Source of the DNA: Quadrisphaera granulorum
GTDB lineage: Bacteria; Actinomycetota; Actinomycetes; Actinomycetales; Quadrisphaeraceae
Reading direction: 5' to 3'
Assembly: GCF_003149145.1 (NCBI RefSeq)
Contig: NZ_QGDQ01000013.1
Location: forward strand, 1-64,000
DNA: 64,000 nt
Part shown: in pieces, positions 16,187 through 24,962 of the stretch
Layout: each line of letters begins with the position of its first letter
Numbering within the stretch: the first letter of the stretch is position 1
Position numbers and translations under genes: made by a program
The notes under the pieces: model-generated
Database searches by the model: none
The model's input: only the letters and a program-made list of their open reading frames with translations
What the model was told of the DNA's origin: nothing

Positions 16187-17167
16187 TCAGCCCCGGCGCA
16201 GCAGGTCCGCAACCTCCGTGGCCCAGTAGGTGAGGGTCGCTGTGGCGCCTGCACGCTGGATGGCGGTGAGCGACTCGAGGATCGCGCGCTGTCGGTCGAT
16301 CATCCCGGCGGCCGCAGCAGCCTCGACCATCGCGTACTCCCCGGAGACCTGGTATGCCCACACCGGCACGTCCACGGCGGCGGCCACGTCCGACAGCACG
16401 TCGAGGTAGGGCAGCGCGGGCTTGACCATGACGACGTCAGCGCCCTCGGCGATGTCCAGGCGAACCTCGCGCAGCGCTTCGCGGCGGTTGCCCGGGTCCA
16501 TCTGGTACGCGCGCCGATCTCCCTGCAGGGTCGACTCGACGGCCTCCCGGAACGGCCCGTAGAAAGCCGAGGCGTACTTGGCCGCGTAGGCCAGCAGGAC
16601 GACGTCGCTGCGCCCCACAGCGTCCAGCGCGGAGCGCACGACGCCGGTCTGGCCATCCATCATCCCGCTCAGGCCCAGCAGCGAGGCTCCCGCCTCCGCC
16701 TGGGCCAGCGCCATCGACGCGTACCGCTCGAGTGTGGCGTCGTTGTCGACGCGGCCCGCCTCGTCAAGGACACCGCAGTGGCCGTGATCGGTGAACTCGT
16801 CGAGGCAGAGGTCGGCCATGACCACGCAGTCGGAGCCGACGGCCTCGTCGAGCGCGCGCAGGGCAGTGTTGAGGATGCCCTCCGGGTCGTCGGCGCCCGA
16901 ACCGCGCGCGTCGCGCACGGCCGGCACGCCGAAGACCATGATCCCGCCGACGCCGGCGGCCACGGCCTCGTGCGCGGCGTCGACCAGGGACGTCATGGTG
17001 TGCTGCACCACGCCCGGCATCGACTGCATGGGCGAGGGCTCGCGCAGGCCCTCCTTGACGAACACCGGCAGCACGAGGCGCTGGCGGGCCAGGTGCTCGC
17101 CGGCGCTGAGCGACCGCAGCGCCGGCGTGGCGCGCAGGCGCCGCGGTCGCTCAGCAGGGAACGGCAT
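16187..17167 (-). CDS. hemB: Delta-aminolevulinic acid dehydratase (porphobilinogen synthase)
   Basis: 326 residues. It condenses two 5-aminolevulinate molecules to porphobilinogen. The Schiff-base Lys is in VMVKPALPYLD (about 248) and the second Lys in LAYAAKYASAFYGPF (about 198). The metal site reads DLCLDEFTDHGHCG (about 118-131), with Asp at the middle Cys position of the zinc form, so metal use may differ from the classic three-Cys enzymes. Start ATG at 17167 gives the normal FPAERPRRLR N-terminus. It follows hemD by 20 bases as the last gene of the rex-hem operon. Confidence 0.96.
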   Translation of the reverse strand: MPFPAERPRRLRATPALRSLSAGEHLARQRLVLPVFVKEGLREPSPMQSMPGVVQHTMTSLVDAAHEAVAAGVGGIMVFGVPAVRDARGSGADDPEGILNTALRALDEAVGSDCVVMADLCLDEFTDHGHCGVLDEAGRVDNDATLERYASMALAQAEAGASLLGLSGMMDGQTGVVRSALDAVGRSDVVLLAYAAKYASAFYGPFREAVESTLQGDRRAYQMDPGNRREALREVRLDIAEGADVVMVKPALPYLDVLSDVAAAVDVPVWAYQVSGEYAMVEAAAAAGMIDRQRAILESLTAIQRAGATATLTYWATEVADLLRRG

Positions 17168-17187
17168 GGGGCGTGATCCCCCGTGCC

Positions 17188-18942
17188 TCAGCGACGACGG
17201 CGGGCGCCGGCGCGGCGCTCGCTGGGACGCAGCACGGGCTCGCCGGCTTCCTCCGCCTGGGCACGCAGCTGCGCGCCGTAGGCGGCGAGGGCGTCGACCA
17301 GCGAGGCGGTGCTGGCGTGCTCGGCCTGCACGTCGACGCGCAGCCCCAGCTCGGTGGCCGTGGCACACGTCGCCGGGCCGATGCAGGCCACCACGGTGCT
17401 CGGGTGCGGCTTGCCGGCGATGCCGACGAGGTTGCGCACGGTCGAGGACGACGTGAACACGACGGCGTCGAAGGCGCCCGTCTTGATCGCGTCACGCACG
17501 GGCGCGGGCGGCGGAGCCGCCCGGACGGTGCGGTAGGCGGTGACGTCGTCGACCTGCCACCCGATCTGCTGCAGCCCCTCGACGAGGGTGTCGGTGGCGA
17601 TGTCGGCGCGGGGCAGGAAGACCCTGTCGATCGGGTCGAGCACCTCGTCGTAGGGCGGCCACTCGGCCAGCAGGCCCGCGGCAGACTGCTCGCCCTCCGG
17701 CACGAGGTCGGGCTCGATGCCCCAGGCGCGCAGCTCGGCGGCCGTGACGCCGCCCACCGCCGCGACCTTGAGCCCGGAGAACGCGCGAGCGTCCAGGCCG
17801 TACTCGGCGAACTTGTCCTTGACGGCGCGGACGGCGTTCACCGAGGTGAAGCCGACCCACTCGTAGCGACCGGTGACCAGCCCGCGGACAGCCTTCTCCA
17901 TCTGGTGGGGGCTGCGCGGCGGCTCGACGGCGATGGTCGGCACGACCTCGCTGACGGCGCCGACAGCGGCCAGCCGCTCGACCGTGGTCGAGGACTGCGC
18001 CTGCGTGCGGGGCACCAGCACGCGCCAGCCGAACAGCGGGCGGGACTCGAACCAGGCGAGCTTGTCGCGCTTGGCCACACCAGGGCCGAGCACGGCCACG
18101 AGCGGCTCGGGCAGGTGGTCGCCCTCGGCGGCCAGCACATCGGGCAGCGTCGCAAGGGTCGCGGAGACCGACCGCTGCGCGGTGGTGGTGCCGCCGGCGG
18201 TGACGACGACCTCCTGCGAGCCCGTACGCCCGGAGGCCAGCAGCGCCTTGGCGGCACCGACGACGTCCTCGGCCGAGCCGGTGACGATCACGGTGCCGGG
18301 CACACCGGACACCGCGTCGACAGCGGCCTCACCCTGCGTGGCGTCGAGCACGTGGACGTCGCTGGCGCGGGAGGTGCTGGTGGCGATCCCGGCGTACAGC
18401 GGCACGGCAGTGGCCACGGACACCCCGGGCACCACCTCGACGGCGACACCGGCGCGGCGCACGGCGGCCAGCTCGTCGGCCAGCTGCGGAGAGCTCGCGG
18501 CGTCACCGCTGAACAGCCGCACCACGGCGCGGCCCGCGCGGGCGGCGGAGAGCGAGAGCTTGGCGCGCGCGGCGCCCGTCAGGGGGGCGCTCCCCTCGGG
18601 CGCGGCGGTCGCGAGGACCTCGACGCCGTCGCGGCAGTGCCGGTGCACCGCGGCCAGCGCCGCGGACTCGGGAGCACCGGTGCTCTCGGCCTCTGCCCCG
18701 CGGTCGAGGACGACGACGTCGGCCGCGGCGAGCAGCTCCGCCGCGCGCAGGGTGAGCAGGCCGGGATCGCCCGGGCCGGCACCCACGAAGGCGATGGCGG
18801 GCACGGGCGTCGAGACGGACGACACGTGGGTGCTGCCCGTCGTCGAGGCGGGCGCACTGCTGGTGGTGGAGGTGGCGCCGGCGCGGACCGCAGCGTCAGG
18901 TGCTGCGTCGGGGAGCGTCGGGGCGGAGGTTGGCGGGGTCAC
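17188..18942 (-). CDS. hemD: Bifunctional uroporphyrinogen-III C-methyltransferase / uroporphyrinogen-III synthase
   Basis: 584 residues with two domains. Residues 48-295 are a SUMT (CobA-like) methyltransferase, starting with FVGAGPGDPGLLTLRAAELL and containing VVRLFSGDAASSPQLADELA and VEVVPGVSVATAVP. Residues 320-570 are HemD (GWRVLVPRTQAQSSTTVERL, EWVGFTSVNAVRAV, AVVFTSSSTVRNLVG). The fusion, usual in actinobacteria, closes the tetrapyrrole ring and can branch to sirohaem or cobalamin precursors. The first 45 residues are an Ala/Thr/Ser-rich extension. The start overlaps the hemC stop by 4 bases. Some SUMT motifs look weaker than in free-standing enzymes, so methyltransferase activity is inferred. 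Confidence 0.93.
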   Translation of the reverse strand: MTPPTSAPTLPDAAPDAAVRAGATSTTSSAPASTTGSTHVSSVSTPVPAIAFVGAGPGDPGLLTLRAAELLAAADVVVLDRGAEAESTGAPESAALAAVHRHCRDGVEVLATAAPEGSAPLTGAARAKLSLSAARAGRAVVRLFSGDAASSPQLADELAAVRRAGVAVEVVPGVSVATAVPLYAGIATSTSRASDVHVLDATQGEAAVDAVSGVPGTVIVTGSAEDVVGAAKALLASGRTGSQEVVVTAGGTTTAQRSVSATLATLPDVLAAEGDHLPEPLVAVLGPGVAKRDKLAWFESRPLFGWRVLVPRTQAQSSTTVERLAAVGAVSEVVPTIAVEPPRSPHQMEKAVRGLVTGRYEWVGFTSVNAVRAVKDKFAEYGLDARAFSGLKVAAVGGVTAAELRAWGIEPDLVPEGEQSAAGLLAEWPPYDEVLDPIDRVFLPRADIATDTLVEGLQQIGWQVDDVTAYRTVRAAPPPAPVRDAIKTGAFDAVVFTSSSTVRNLVGIAGKPHPSTVVACIGPATCATATELGLRVDVQAEHASTASLVDALAAYGAQLRAQAEEAGEPVLRPSERRAGARRRR

Positions 18943-20012
18943 AGATGCACCCTCTCCGGCGGCGCGGTGGCCGCCGTGTCGTGAGCGTTCGAGGCTGGCT
19001 GCGGTGCTGCGCTGCTGGTGCGCGGGGTCTCGGGATGGACGGGGTCTGCGGAGCTGGTGGAGCTGCTGGAGGGCGCGAGCGGCGCCAGGGCCGGGGATCC
19101 GGAGGCGAGCAACTGCTCGGCCACGCGGCGGCCGAGGTCAGCGGCCTGTTCGCGGGGGCCGGAGCCCGTGCGGACAACGGTCGCCGAACCGTCGAGGGCC
19201 GCGACGAGCCCGGTGAGCCGGAGCTCGCCGTCGGCGTCGGTCACGGCGAGGGCTCCCACGGGGGCGGCGCAGCCGGCCTCCAGCGCGGCGAGCAGTGCCC
19301 GCTCGGCGATGGTGGCGGCACGGCTGGAGGCGTCGTCCAGGAGCGCGCAGACCGCGCGGACGTCCGCGTCGTCGGAGCGGCACTCCACCGCCAGCGCGCC
19401 CTGCCCGGGGGCGGGCAGCAGCCGGTCGGTGTCGAGCACGTCGGTGGCCTCGTCGGCACGGCCCAGGCGCAGCAGGCCCGCCCGCGCGAGCACGACGGCG
19501 TCGAGCTGGCCGTCGGCCACGAAGCGCAGGCGCGTGTCGACGTTGCCGCGCACGTCGACGACCTCCAGGTCAGGACGCAGGGCCCGCAGCTGGGCGGCAC
19601 GCCGGGGCGACCCGGTGCCGACACGGGCGCCGGCGGGCAGGCCGTCCAGGGACCGTCCCCCGGAAGCGACGAGGACGTCGCGCGGGTCTTCCCGCGGCGG
19701 GACGGCCGCCACGACCAGCCCGTCCGCCGGTGCGGTGGGCAGATCCTTGAGGGAGTGGACGGCAAGGTCCACGCGGCCCGCGAGCAATGCGTCGCGCAGC
19801 GCCGTCGCGAAGACGCCGGTGCCACCGAGGCTGGACAGCGGGGCGCGCGAGACGTCGCCCTCGGTGGTGACCTCGACGAGCTCGACGGCGCGGCCGGTGC
19901 GCTCGCGCAGCGCCTGCGCGACGTGCTCGGACTGGGTGCGGGCCAGCGCGCTGCGGCGGGTACCGAGACGCAGCACCGCGCCACCCACCGCGCTGTCCAA
20001 GGCGCCGCTCAC
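18939..20012 (-). CDS. hemC: Hydroxymethylbilane synthase (porphobilinogen deaminase)
   Basis: 357 residues. It polymerises four porphobilinogens to hydroxymethylbilane. Signatures include LRLGTRRSALARTQSEHVA (about 14-32), VDLAVHSLKDLPT (about 82-94), VGTGSPRRAAQLRALRPDL and the cofactor-binding Cys in LEAGCAAPVGALAV (about 250). The C-terminal 55 residues are a Ser/Ala/Pro-rich tail not seen in short members. It overlaps hemA and hemD by 4 bases on each side. Confidence 0.96.
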   Translation of the reverse strand: MSGALDSAVGGAVLRLGTRRSALARTQSEHVAQALRERTGRAVELVEVTTEGDVSRAPLSSLGGTGVFATALRDALLAGRVDLAVHSLKDLPTAPADGLVVAAVPPREDPRDVLVASGGRSLDGLPAGARVGTGSPRRAAQLRALRPDLEVVDVRGNVDTRLRFVADGQLDAVVLARAGLLRLGRADEATDVLDTDRLLPAPGQGALAVECRSDDADVRAVCALLDDASSRAATIAERALLAALEAGCAAPVGALAVTDADGELRLTGLVAALDGSATVVRTGSGPREQAADLGRRVAEQLLASGSPALAPLAPSSSSTSSADPVHPETPRTSSAAPQPASNAHDTAATAPPERVHL

Positions 20013-21499
20013 GAGGTGCCCCCCTCGACCGGCACGACATCCTGCGCAGAAGTCTGGGCAGGCGTCTGAGCCGCGACGGCCCGCAGCACCTCGGCCACGC
20101 TGCCGCCCCCGGTGGAGGCGCTGCCGGCGCTGGACACCGTCGGGGCGACCGACCCGGCGCCCAGGCCGGCGAGGCCGCCCAGGCCAGAGGTCGGGCCGTC
20201 GAGGTCGAACAGCTCGCGCAGCACCGCGGCGTACCCGGCGCCGTCCGCGCCGTCGGCCGCCAGCGCCTTCACACGCACGGTGGGCGTGTGGAGGAGCTTC
20301 TCGGTCACGCGGTGCACGGCCAGTTCGGCCTCCGCGACGACCCGCGGATCGACCTCGGGCCCGAGGCGTCCGCGCAGGCGGGCGACCTCCCCCTCGACGA
20401 CGTCGCGGGCGAGGGAGCGCAGGGCGGCGACGGTGGGCGCCACGGCGGCTGCGCGCTGCTCGCCGAGGTACCCGGCGACCTCGTCGGCGACGACGGCGCG
20501 GGCGGCGCTGACGCTCCCGGCGACCCCGGACAGGGCCGGGTCGTCTCCGGGACCTTCGGCGAGCCGACGGCGCAGCGCGTCGAGTCCGACGAGCTCCACA
20601 CCGGGCAGGTCACCGGCGGCAAGGTCGACGTCGTGCGGGAGAGCGAGGTCGACCAGGAGCTGCGGAGCTGCCTCACCGTCAACGCTGCGCTCGGCGCGCG
20701 CGGCGGCGATGTCCGCGGCGTCCAGCACGGTGCCGACCGCGCCGGTGCACGAGACCACGACGTCGGCCGTGGCGAGCACGGCGCGCAGGGCGGCATCGTC
20801 GTCGAGGCCCAGCCAGGTGCCGCCCACAGCTGCCGCCAGCCGCTCGGCGCGCGCCGGGGTGCGGTTGGCGACGGCGATCGAGCCGACGCCCAGGCGCTGC
20901 AGGGTGGTTGCGGCGAGCGCGCTCATCGAGCCCGCCCCGATGACGAGGGCGCGTGCGTCGGCCAGCGGCCCGACGACGCTCTCGGCGCCTTCCAGCGCAG
21001 CTTCCACGAGGGAGCGCCCCGCCTTGTCGAGGCCGGTCTCGCTGTGGACGCGCTTACCGACCCGCAGCGCCCGCTGGACCAGCTGGTCGAGCACGCGGCC
21101 GACGGTGCCGTCTTCCTGGCCGCGGCGCAGGGAGGTCCGCACCTGCCCGAGCACCTGGGACTCGCCGAGCGCCATCGAGTCGAGCCCGGCGGAAACATTG
21201 AACAGGTGCTCCACGGCGCGGTCGCCGTAGGCGAAGATCAGCGACTCGGCGAGCTCGGCCAGCGGCAGGCCGGAACGCTGCGCGAGGGCGCCGGAGAGGT
21301 CCTGCACGCCGAGGTGGAAGGAAGGCACCACCGCGTACACCTCGACGCGATTGCAGGTGGCCAGCACCGCCGCCTCCAGCACCGTCCCGCCGCACAGATC
21401 GCGAGCCAGCGCCCGGGCGCCCTCCGCGTCCAGCGCGGCGCGCTCCAGCAGGCTGATCGGCGCTGTCCGGTGGGACATCCCGACGAAGAGCAGGCTCAC
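20009..21499 (-). CDS. hemA: Glutamyl-tRNA reductase
   Basis: 496 residues. It reduces Glu-tRNA(Glu) to glutamate-1-semialdehyde, the committed step of the C5 pathway. The catalytic Cys is in VLATCNRVEVYA (about 50), with LLFVGMSHRTAPISLLERA at the N-terminus, LGESQVLGQVR (about 111-121), and an NADPH Rossmann motif ALVIGAGSMSALAATTL (about 185). The C-terminal dimerisation region is long and followed by a Gly/Ser/Ala-rich tail. It overlaps rex and hemC by 4 bases. Confidence 0.96.
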   Translation of the reverse strand: MSLLFVGMSHRTAPISLLERAALDAEGARALARDLCGGTVLEAAVLATCNRVEVYAVVPSFHLGVQDLSGALAQRSGLPLAELAESLIFAYGDRAVEHLFNVSAGLDSMALGESQVLGQVRTSLRRGQEDGTVGRVLDQLVQRALRVGKRVHSETGLDKAGRSLVEAALEGAESVVGPLADARALVIGAGSMSALAATTLQRLGVGSIAVANRTPARAERLAAAVGGTWLGLDDDAALRAVLATADVVVSCTGAVGTVLDAADIAAARAERSVDGEAAPQLLVDLALPHDVDLAAGDLPGVELVGLDALRRRLAEGPGDDPALSGVAGSVSAARAVVADEVAGYLGEQRAAAVAPTVAALRSLARDVVEGEVARLRGRLGPEVDPRVVAEAELAVHRVTEKLLHTPTVRVKALAADGADGAGYAAVLRELFDLDGPTSGLGGLAGLGAGSVAPTVSSAGSASTGGGSVAEVLRAVAAQTPAQTSAQDVVPVEGGTS

Positions 21500-22269
21500 C
21501 GAGCCACCTCCGCGTGCACGCCGCGGGCTCCACGCCCACCGACTCCCGCGGCGACAAGCGTTTCAGGCAGCACCACGACAGGCTCCTCGCCGTCGGCTGC
21601 CGCGCGGCGGCGTTCGCGGAAGGCGAGGATGCCCAGTTCGGTGGACAGGTCGACCCGGCGCAGCTCGACGCCGGCCGGCACCTGCAGCTCCACGGGCGCG
21701 AACGACAGCACGCTGGTGATGCCGGCGGCGACGACGGCGTCGCAGGCGGCCTGCGCGGACGCGGCGGGCACCGCGAGGACGGCGATGCGCACGCCCAGCT
21801 CGCTGACGAGGCGCACGATGCGCTCGGCAGGCTGGACCTCGAGGCCGGCGACCTGCTCGCCCACCACGGACGGGTCACTGTCGACGAGAGCGACGACCCG
21901 GGTGCCCAGGGGGGCGAAGCCTCCGTAGTTGGCCAGGGCGTGCCCGAGGCTGCCGATCCCGACGATGACGACGCGCCACTCCTCGGCCAGGCCCAGGCAG
22001 CGACCCACGTGCTGGACGAGGTGCCCGACGTCATACCCGACCCCCCGGACGCCGTAGCTGCCGAGGTGCGAGAGATCCTTGCGGAGCGTGGCCGAACCGA
22101 CCCCGGCCGCCAGGGCGAGCTCCTCGCTGGACACCGTGGTGACCCCGCGCTCACCGAGGCCGGTGAGCACGCGCAGGTACACGGGTAGCCGGGCCACCGT
22201 GGCGTCGGGGACTCCCCTGGTGCCGTCGCGCGGAGCGCGCAGCGGCGGAGCGGGGTGCGGGTCTGTCAC
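21496..22269 (-). CDS. rex: Redox-sensing transcriptional repressor Rex
   Basis: 257 residues. The N-terminal winged helix (TVARLPVYLRVLTGL, VSSEELALAAGVGSATLRKDLSHLGSYG, about 22-75) is followed by a Rossmann NAD(H) domain (RVVIVGIGSLGHALANYGGF, about 98-117; FAPVELQVPAGVELRRVDLSTELGILAF, about 200-227). Rex releases DNA when NADH rises and in Streptomyces controls cydAB, nuo and the rex-hemACD operon. It is the first gene here and overlaps hemA by 4 bases, so it probably controls its own heme operon. Confidence 0.95.
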   Translation of the reverse strand: MTDPHPAPPLRAPRDGTRGVPDATVARLPVYLRVLTGLGERGVTTVSSEELALAAGVGSATLRKDLSHLGSYGVRGVGYDVGHLVQHVGRCLGLAEEWRVVIVGIGSLGHALANYGGFAPLGTRVVALVDSDPSVVGEQVAGLEVQPAERIVRLVSELGVRIAVLAVPAASAQAACDAVVAAGITSVLSFAPVELQVPAGVELRRVDLSTELGILAFRERRRAAADGEEPVVVLPETLVAAGVGGRGARGVHAEVAR

Positions 22270-22381
22270 GGTGGGGCAGGGCTCCTGCTGGCAGTCTGCT
22301 GGCGTGCGGCAGGGAACCCGGCACTACCAGGCTCCCCGTTGCCCCCACCACGCGGTGGTGCGGGCAGCCCAGACTAGGCAC

Positions 22382-22406
22382 TTGTGAAGGGCAGAACAAA
22401 GTTCAC
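22382..22406. promoter_or_regulatory. Weak candidate Rex-like inverted repeat upstream of rex
   Basis: TTGTGAA and TTCAC form an inverted repeat 113 bases or more upstream of the rex start, in the least GC-rich part of the gap. The known actinobacterial Rex site is TTGTGAAC-N2-GTTCACAA in compact form; here 13 bases separate the half sites, so the match is poor. A separate perfect palindrome CACCAC-GCG-GTGGTG lies at 22346-22360. Either could be the operator. Confidence 0.25.
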
Positions 22407-22522
22407 GCGCGCCGCAGCCCCTCAGAGCTGGCTCAGCGCCCGCTGACTGCGCACCCCGTGTCCGCCCCGGGCCCACTCAGTGCCCACTCCAGGCCCGCTC
22501 CGGGCCCCCGGGGAAGCTCCGC

Positions 22523-22765
22523 TCAGTTGCGCAGCGCGGTGAGCAGCTCCGCCTCGTCGACGCGCCAGTGCGCGTGGTGGCGCCCGTCAACCGTGACCAC
22601 CGGCACGAGGTCGCTGTAGCGGGCGACGAGCTCGGCGTCGTCGTCGACGTCGACCTCCCGCCAGGTGGCACCCGCGCTCGCGCAGGCCCGCGCGACCTGC
22701 TCGCGGGCGATGTCACACAGGTGGCAGCCGCGGCGGCCGTACAGCACCACGCGCTCGGAGTCCAC
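22523..22765 (-). CDS. Glutaredoxin family (thioredoxin-fold) small protein
   Basis: 80 residues with the redox motif CHLC at 14-17 (VVLYGRRGCHLCDIAREQV), the cis-Pro segment DLVPVVTVDG (about 52-61) and a C-terminal helix. It resembles the DUF836/glutaredoxin-like proteins that often sit near rex or bS22 genes in actinobacteria. It probably handles thiol-disulfide exchange; the partner is unknown. Confidence 0.88.
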   Translation of the reverse strand: MDSERVVLYGRRGCHLCDIAREQVARACASAGATWREVDVDDDAELVARYSDLVPVVTVDGRHHAHWRVDEAELLTALRN

Positions 22766-22835
22766 GGCCGCGAGGCTACCCAGGGCCCTCAGCCGGCCCT
22801 CCGGTGACCCTCGCCTGAGCCCCCGGACACGCAGA

Positions 22836-22865
22836 AGACCCGCACCGCGAGGGCGGTGCGGGTCT
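22836..22865 (-). terminator. Terminator hairpin downstream of bS22 gene
   Basis: A perfect 13-base-pair stem (AGACCCGCACCGC / GCGGTGCGGGTCT) with loop GAGG, 13 bases beyond the bS22 stop. It would stop transcripts from the highly expressed small gene. Confidence 0.8.
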
Positions 22866-22878
22866 GCAGCGAGTGCGC

Positions 22879-22977
22879 CTACTTCTTGTTGCGGCGCTGG
22901 TGGCGCGTCTTGCGCAGCAGCTTGCGGTGCTTCTTCTTCGCCATGCGCTTGCGGCGCTTCTTGATGACCGAACCCAT
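22879..22977 (-). CDS. Small ribosomal subunit protein bS22 (AURKAIP1/COX24-like)
   Basis: A 32-residue, extremely basic protein, [12 protein letters not shown] followed by [20 protein letters not shown]. It matches the actinobacterial bS22 sequence pattern ([18 protein letters not shown]), a protein of the 30S subunit homologous to mitochondrial AURKAIP1. It lies between glutaredoxin and bldC, its usual context. The gene is short and easily missed by automatic calling. Confidence 0.93.
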   Translation of the reverse strand: MGSVIKKRRKRMAKKKHRKLLRKTRHQRRNKK

Positions 22978-23080
22978 GGTGCCTCAGATCGCTCGGGGCA
23001 GCGGTGCGCGCTGCCTGCGGATGCTCCTGCGCCCCAGCGTACCGACTGCACGCACGACGCCCGGAACGGTCATCGGGGGG

Positions 23081-23287
23081 TCACATCGCCTCGGTCTCCA
23101 CGAAGGAGTGCGACAGGTACTGGTCGACGGCCGTCTCCGGCACACGGAAGGAGCGGCCCACGCGCACGGCGGGCATCTCTCCGGAGTGCACCAGGCGGTA
23201 CACCGTCATCTTCGACACGCGCATCATCGTGGCGACCTCGGCCACGGTGAGGAAGCGCACTCCGCTGAAGTCGCGGTCCATCGCCAT
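23081..23287 (-). CDS. bldC: BldC-family MerR-like DNA-binding protein
   Basis: 68 residues, a lone MerR-type winged helix (RFLTVAEVATMMRVSKMTVYRLVHSGEMPAVRVGRSFRVPE, about 11-51). BldC of Streptomyces binds direct repeats cooperatively and controls timing of development. Start ATG at 23287 has GGAGG 4 bases upstream; a second ATG two codons on is also possible. The context with bS22 is the same as in Streptomyces. Confidence 0.9.
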   Translation of the reverse strand: MAMDRDFSGVRFLTVAEVATMMRVSKMTVYRLVHSGEMPAVRVGRSFRVPETAVDQYLSHSFVETEAM

Positions 23288-23674
23288 GGTTCCTCCCGGT
23301 CGTCCCTGGACCCTGAGCTCCAGGGGCCTCTGTCAACTCACAGTAGTGGCACGTGTGACTTCTGGGGAAGTCGTTGCGAGAGTTACAAGCGTGGAAGACA
23401 CCCTGGTGGCGGCGTGTCCAGCACCAGCCAGACCTCCACCCAGACCTCTGCCTAGACGTCTGCGAGGCCATGGTGCTGACCGGCAGCGCCGCGCGCGGCA
23501 AGATGCTTCGACCGGCGAGCAATACCACGGCGTGTCGCTGCGCCGCGCGGGAAACGCCCCCCTGACGAGATCCGTGCCGCAGGGTCGGCGATGACCCCCT
23601 TCACGACCCCTCGAGACCGGACGATGACCCGGAAAAATGTTGGTCACGAGTCGGTGACGGCAACGCGCGGGGCC
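23288..23674. other. Intergenic region between bldC and acuC
   Basis: This 387-base stretch holds no convincing gene. Near bldC there is a 7-base-pair hairpin CCCTGGA-N8-TCCAGGG (23304-23325) in its probable 5' leader, a short ACTTC-N4-GAAGT palindrome near 23357-23370 and a locally AT-richer patch (23330-23400) where the bldC promoter should lie. The rest, to the acuC stop, has no signal I can name. Confidence 0.5.
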
Positions 23675-24856
23675 TCAGCCGAACCAGGGATCGAGCCCGT
23701 GGTTGGGAAAAACGGCCCGGCGCGTGGCCAGAACGGCCCGGTCGACGGGGTCCGAGGGGTCCGCGCCGGCCTCCCACGGGGAGTACCAGGCCGGACTGCC
23801 GTCGGTCATCGACGCCGGCGGGTCCCAGCCTCGGGCGATGACGTCCTCCCGCCACGCCTCGGGCACCAGCGTCGCGGGCGGCACCGGGGCGTGAGCCGCG
23901 ATGCCCAGCAGGTGGGCCCAGACGCGGGGGACGACGTCGACCAGGTCGTAGCCACCGCCGCCGGTGGCCACCCAGCGGCCCCCGCACACCTCGTGGGCGA
24001 GGTCGTGCAGGGACCGCGCGGCGGAGCGCTGGGCGTCGACGCTCACCGCGAGGTTGGCCAGCGGGTCCTGAGCGTGGGCGTCGGCTCCGTGCTGGGTGAC
24101 GAGGACGTCGGGGGCGAACGCGCGCAGGAGCGGAGGCACCACGGCGTGCAGCGCCCGCAGCCAGCCGGCGTCCTGTGTGCCCGCGGGGAGCGCCACGTTG
24201 ACGGCGCTGCCCTCCGCGCCGGCGCCGCCGGTCTCCTCGGGCCAGCCCGTGCCGGGGAACAGCGTGCGGCCCGATTCGTGCAGGGACATCGTCATGACGC
24301 GGGGGTCGTCCCAGAAGGCCGCCTCGACGCCGTCGCCGTGGTGCACGTCGAGGTCGACGTAGGCGACGCGGCGCGCCCCCTGGTCCAGCAGGTGGTTGAT
24401 GGCCACCGCAACGTCGTTGTAGATGCAGAAGCCGCTGGCGCGATCGGGCATCGCATGGTGCATGCCGCCGCTGACGTTGACGGCGTGCTCGGCTGCGCCG
24501 GACCACACGGCCTCGGCGCAGTCGACGCTGGCGGCCACCACCCGCGCGGACGTCTCGTGCATCCCCGCGAAGACCGGGTCGTCATCGGTGCCGAGACCGT
24601 GGGCGACGTCGACGAGGCGCGGGTCGGCCGAGACCCGGCGCACCGCGGCGACGTAGGCCGGTGAGTGCACGGTGGAGATGAGCTCGTCGGGGGCGATCCG
24701 GACCCCGGCGACGCGAACGCCGGGGGCATCGAGAAGCCCGAGCTCGCGGGCAAGCCGCGCCGTCAGCTCCAGTCGCAGCGGCGCCATCGGGTGTCCCGGG
24801 CCGAAGTCGTGCGCCGCGAGGGCGTCGTCCCAGACCACCAGGGTGCGATCCACCAC
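23675..24856 (-). CDS. acuC: Acetoin utilization protein AcuC (histone deacetylase family)
   Basis: 393 residues. Class I HDAC-like zinc enzyme: GGMHHAMPDRASGFCIYNDVAVAI (about 130-153), DLDVHHGDGVEAAFWDDPRV (about 168-187) and VTQHGADAHAQDPLANLAVS (about 249-268), so the Asp, His and Asp metal ligands are present. It probably removes acetyl groups from acetyl-CoA synthetase, as AcuC does in Bacillus. No acuA or acuB is close by. Confidence 0.92.
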   Translation of the reverse strand: MVDRTLVVWDDALAAHDFGPGHPMAPLRLELTARLARELGLLDAPGVRVAGVRIAPDELISTVHSPAYVAAVRRVSADPRLVDVAHGLGTDDDPVFAGMHETSARVVAASVDCAEAVWSGAAEHAVNVSGGMHHAMPDRASGFCIYNDVAVAINHLLDQGARRVAYVDLDVHHGDGVEAAFWDDPRVMTMSLHESGRTLFPGTGWPEETGGAGAEGSAVNVALPAGTQDAGWLRALHAVVPPLLRAFAPDVLVTQHGADAHAQDPLANLAVSVDAQRSAARSLHDLAHEVCGGRWVATGGGGYDLVDVVPRVWAHLLGIAAHAPVPPATLVPEAWREDVIARGWDPPASMTDGSPAWYSPWEAGADPSDPVDRAVLATRRAVFPNHGLDPWFG

Positions 24857-24903
24857 CCGTGCACGCTAGCGGCACCGGCGAGGATCACCAGCGCCAGGCT
24901 CAC

Positions 24904-24962
24904 CCGGTGGCCTACTCGACTGGCCCACTCGACTGGCCTCATCGACCGGCCTGCTCGACCGC
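24904..24962. repeat. 13-base tandem repeat, about four copies
   Basis: Successive units beginning CGACTGGCC or CGACCGGCC recur every 13 bases (starts at 24917, 24930, 24943 and 24956) with a degenerate copy before them. The array runs up to the stop codon of the sugar-isomerase-like gene. It may be length-variable between strains. Confidence 0.7.

Noticed and set aside
23374-23565. Possible 63-residue gene on the plus strand between bldC and acuC
   Set aside because: Low-complexity Arg/Pro/Cys-rich translation, no ribosome site and no recognisable motif.
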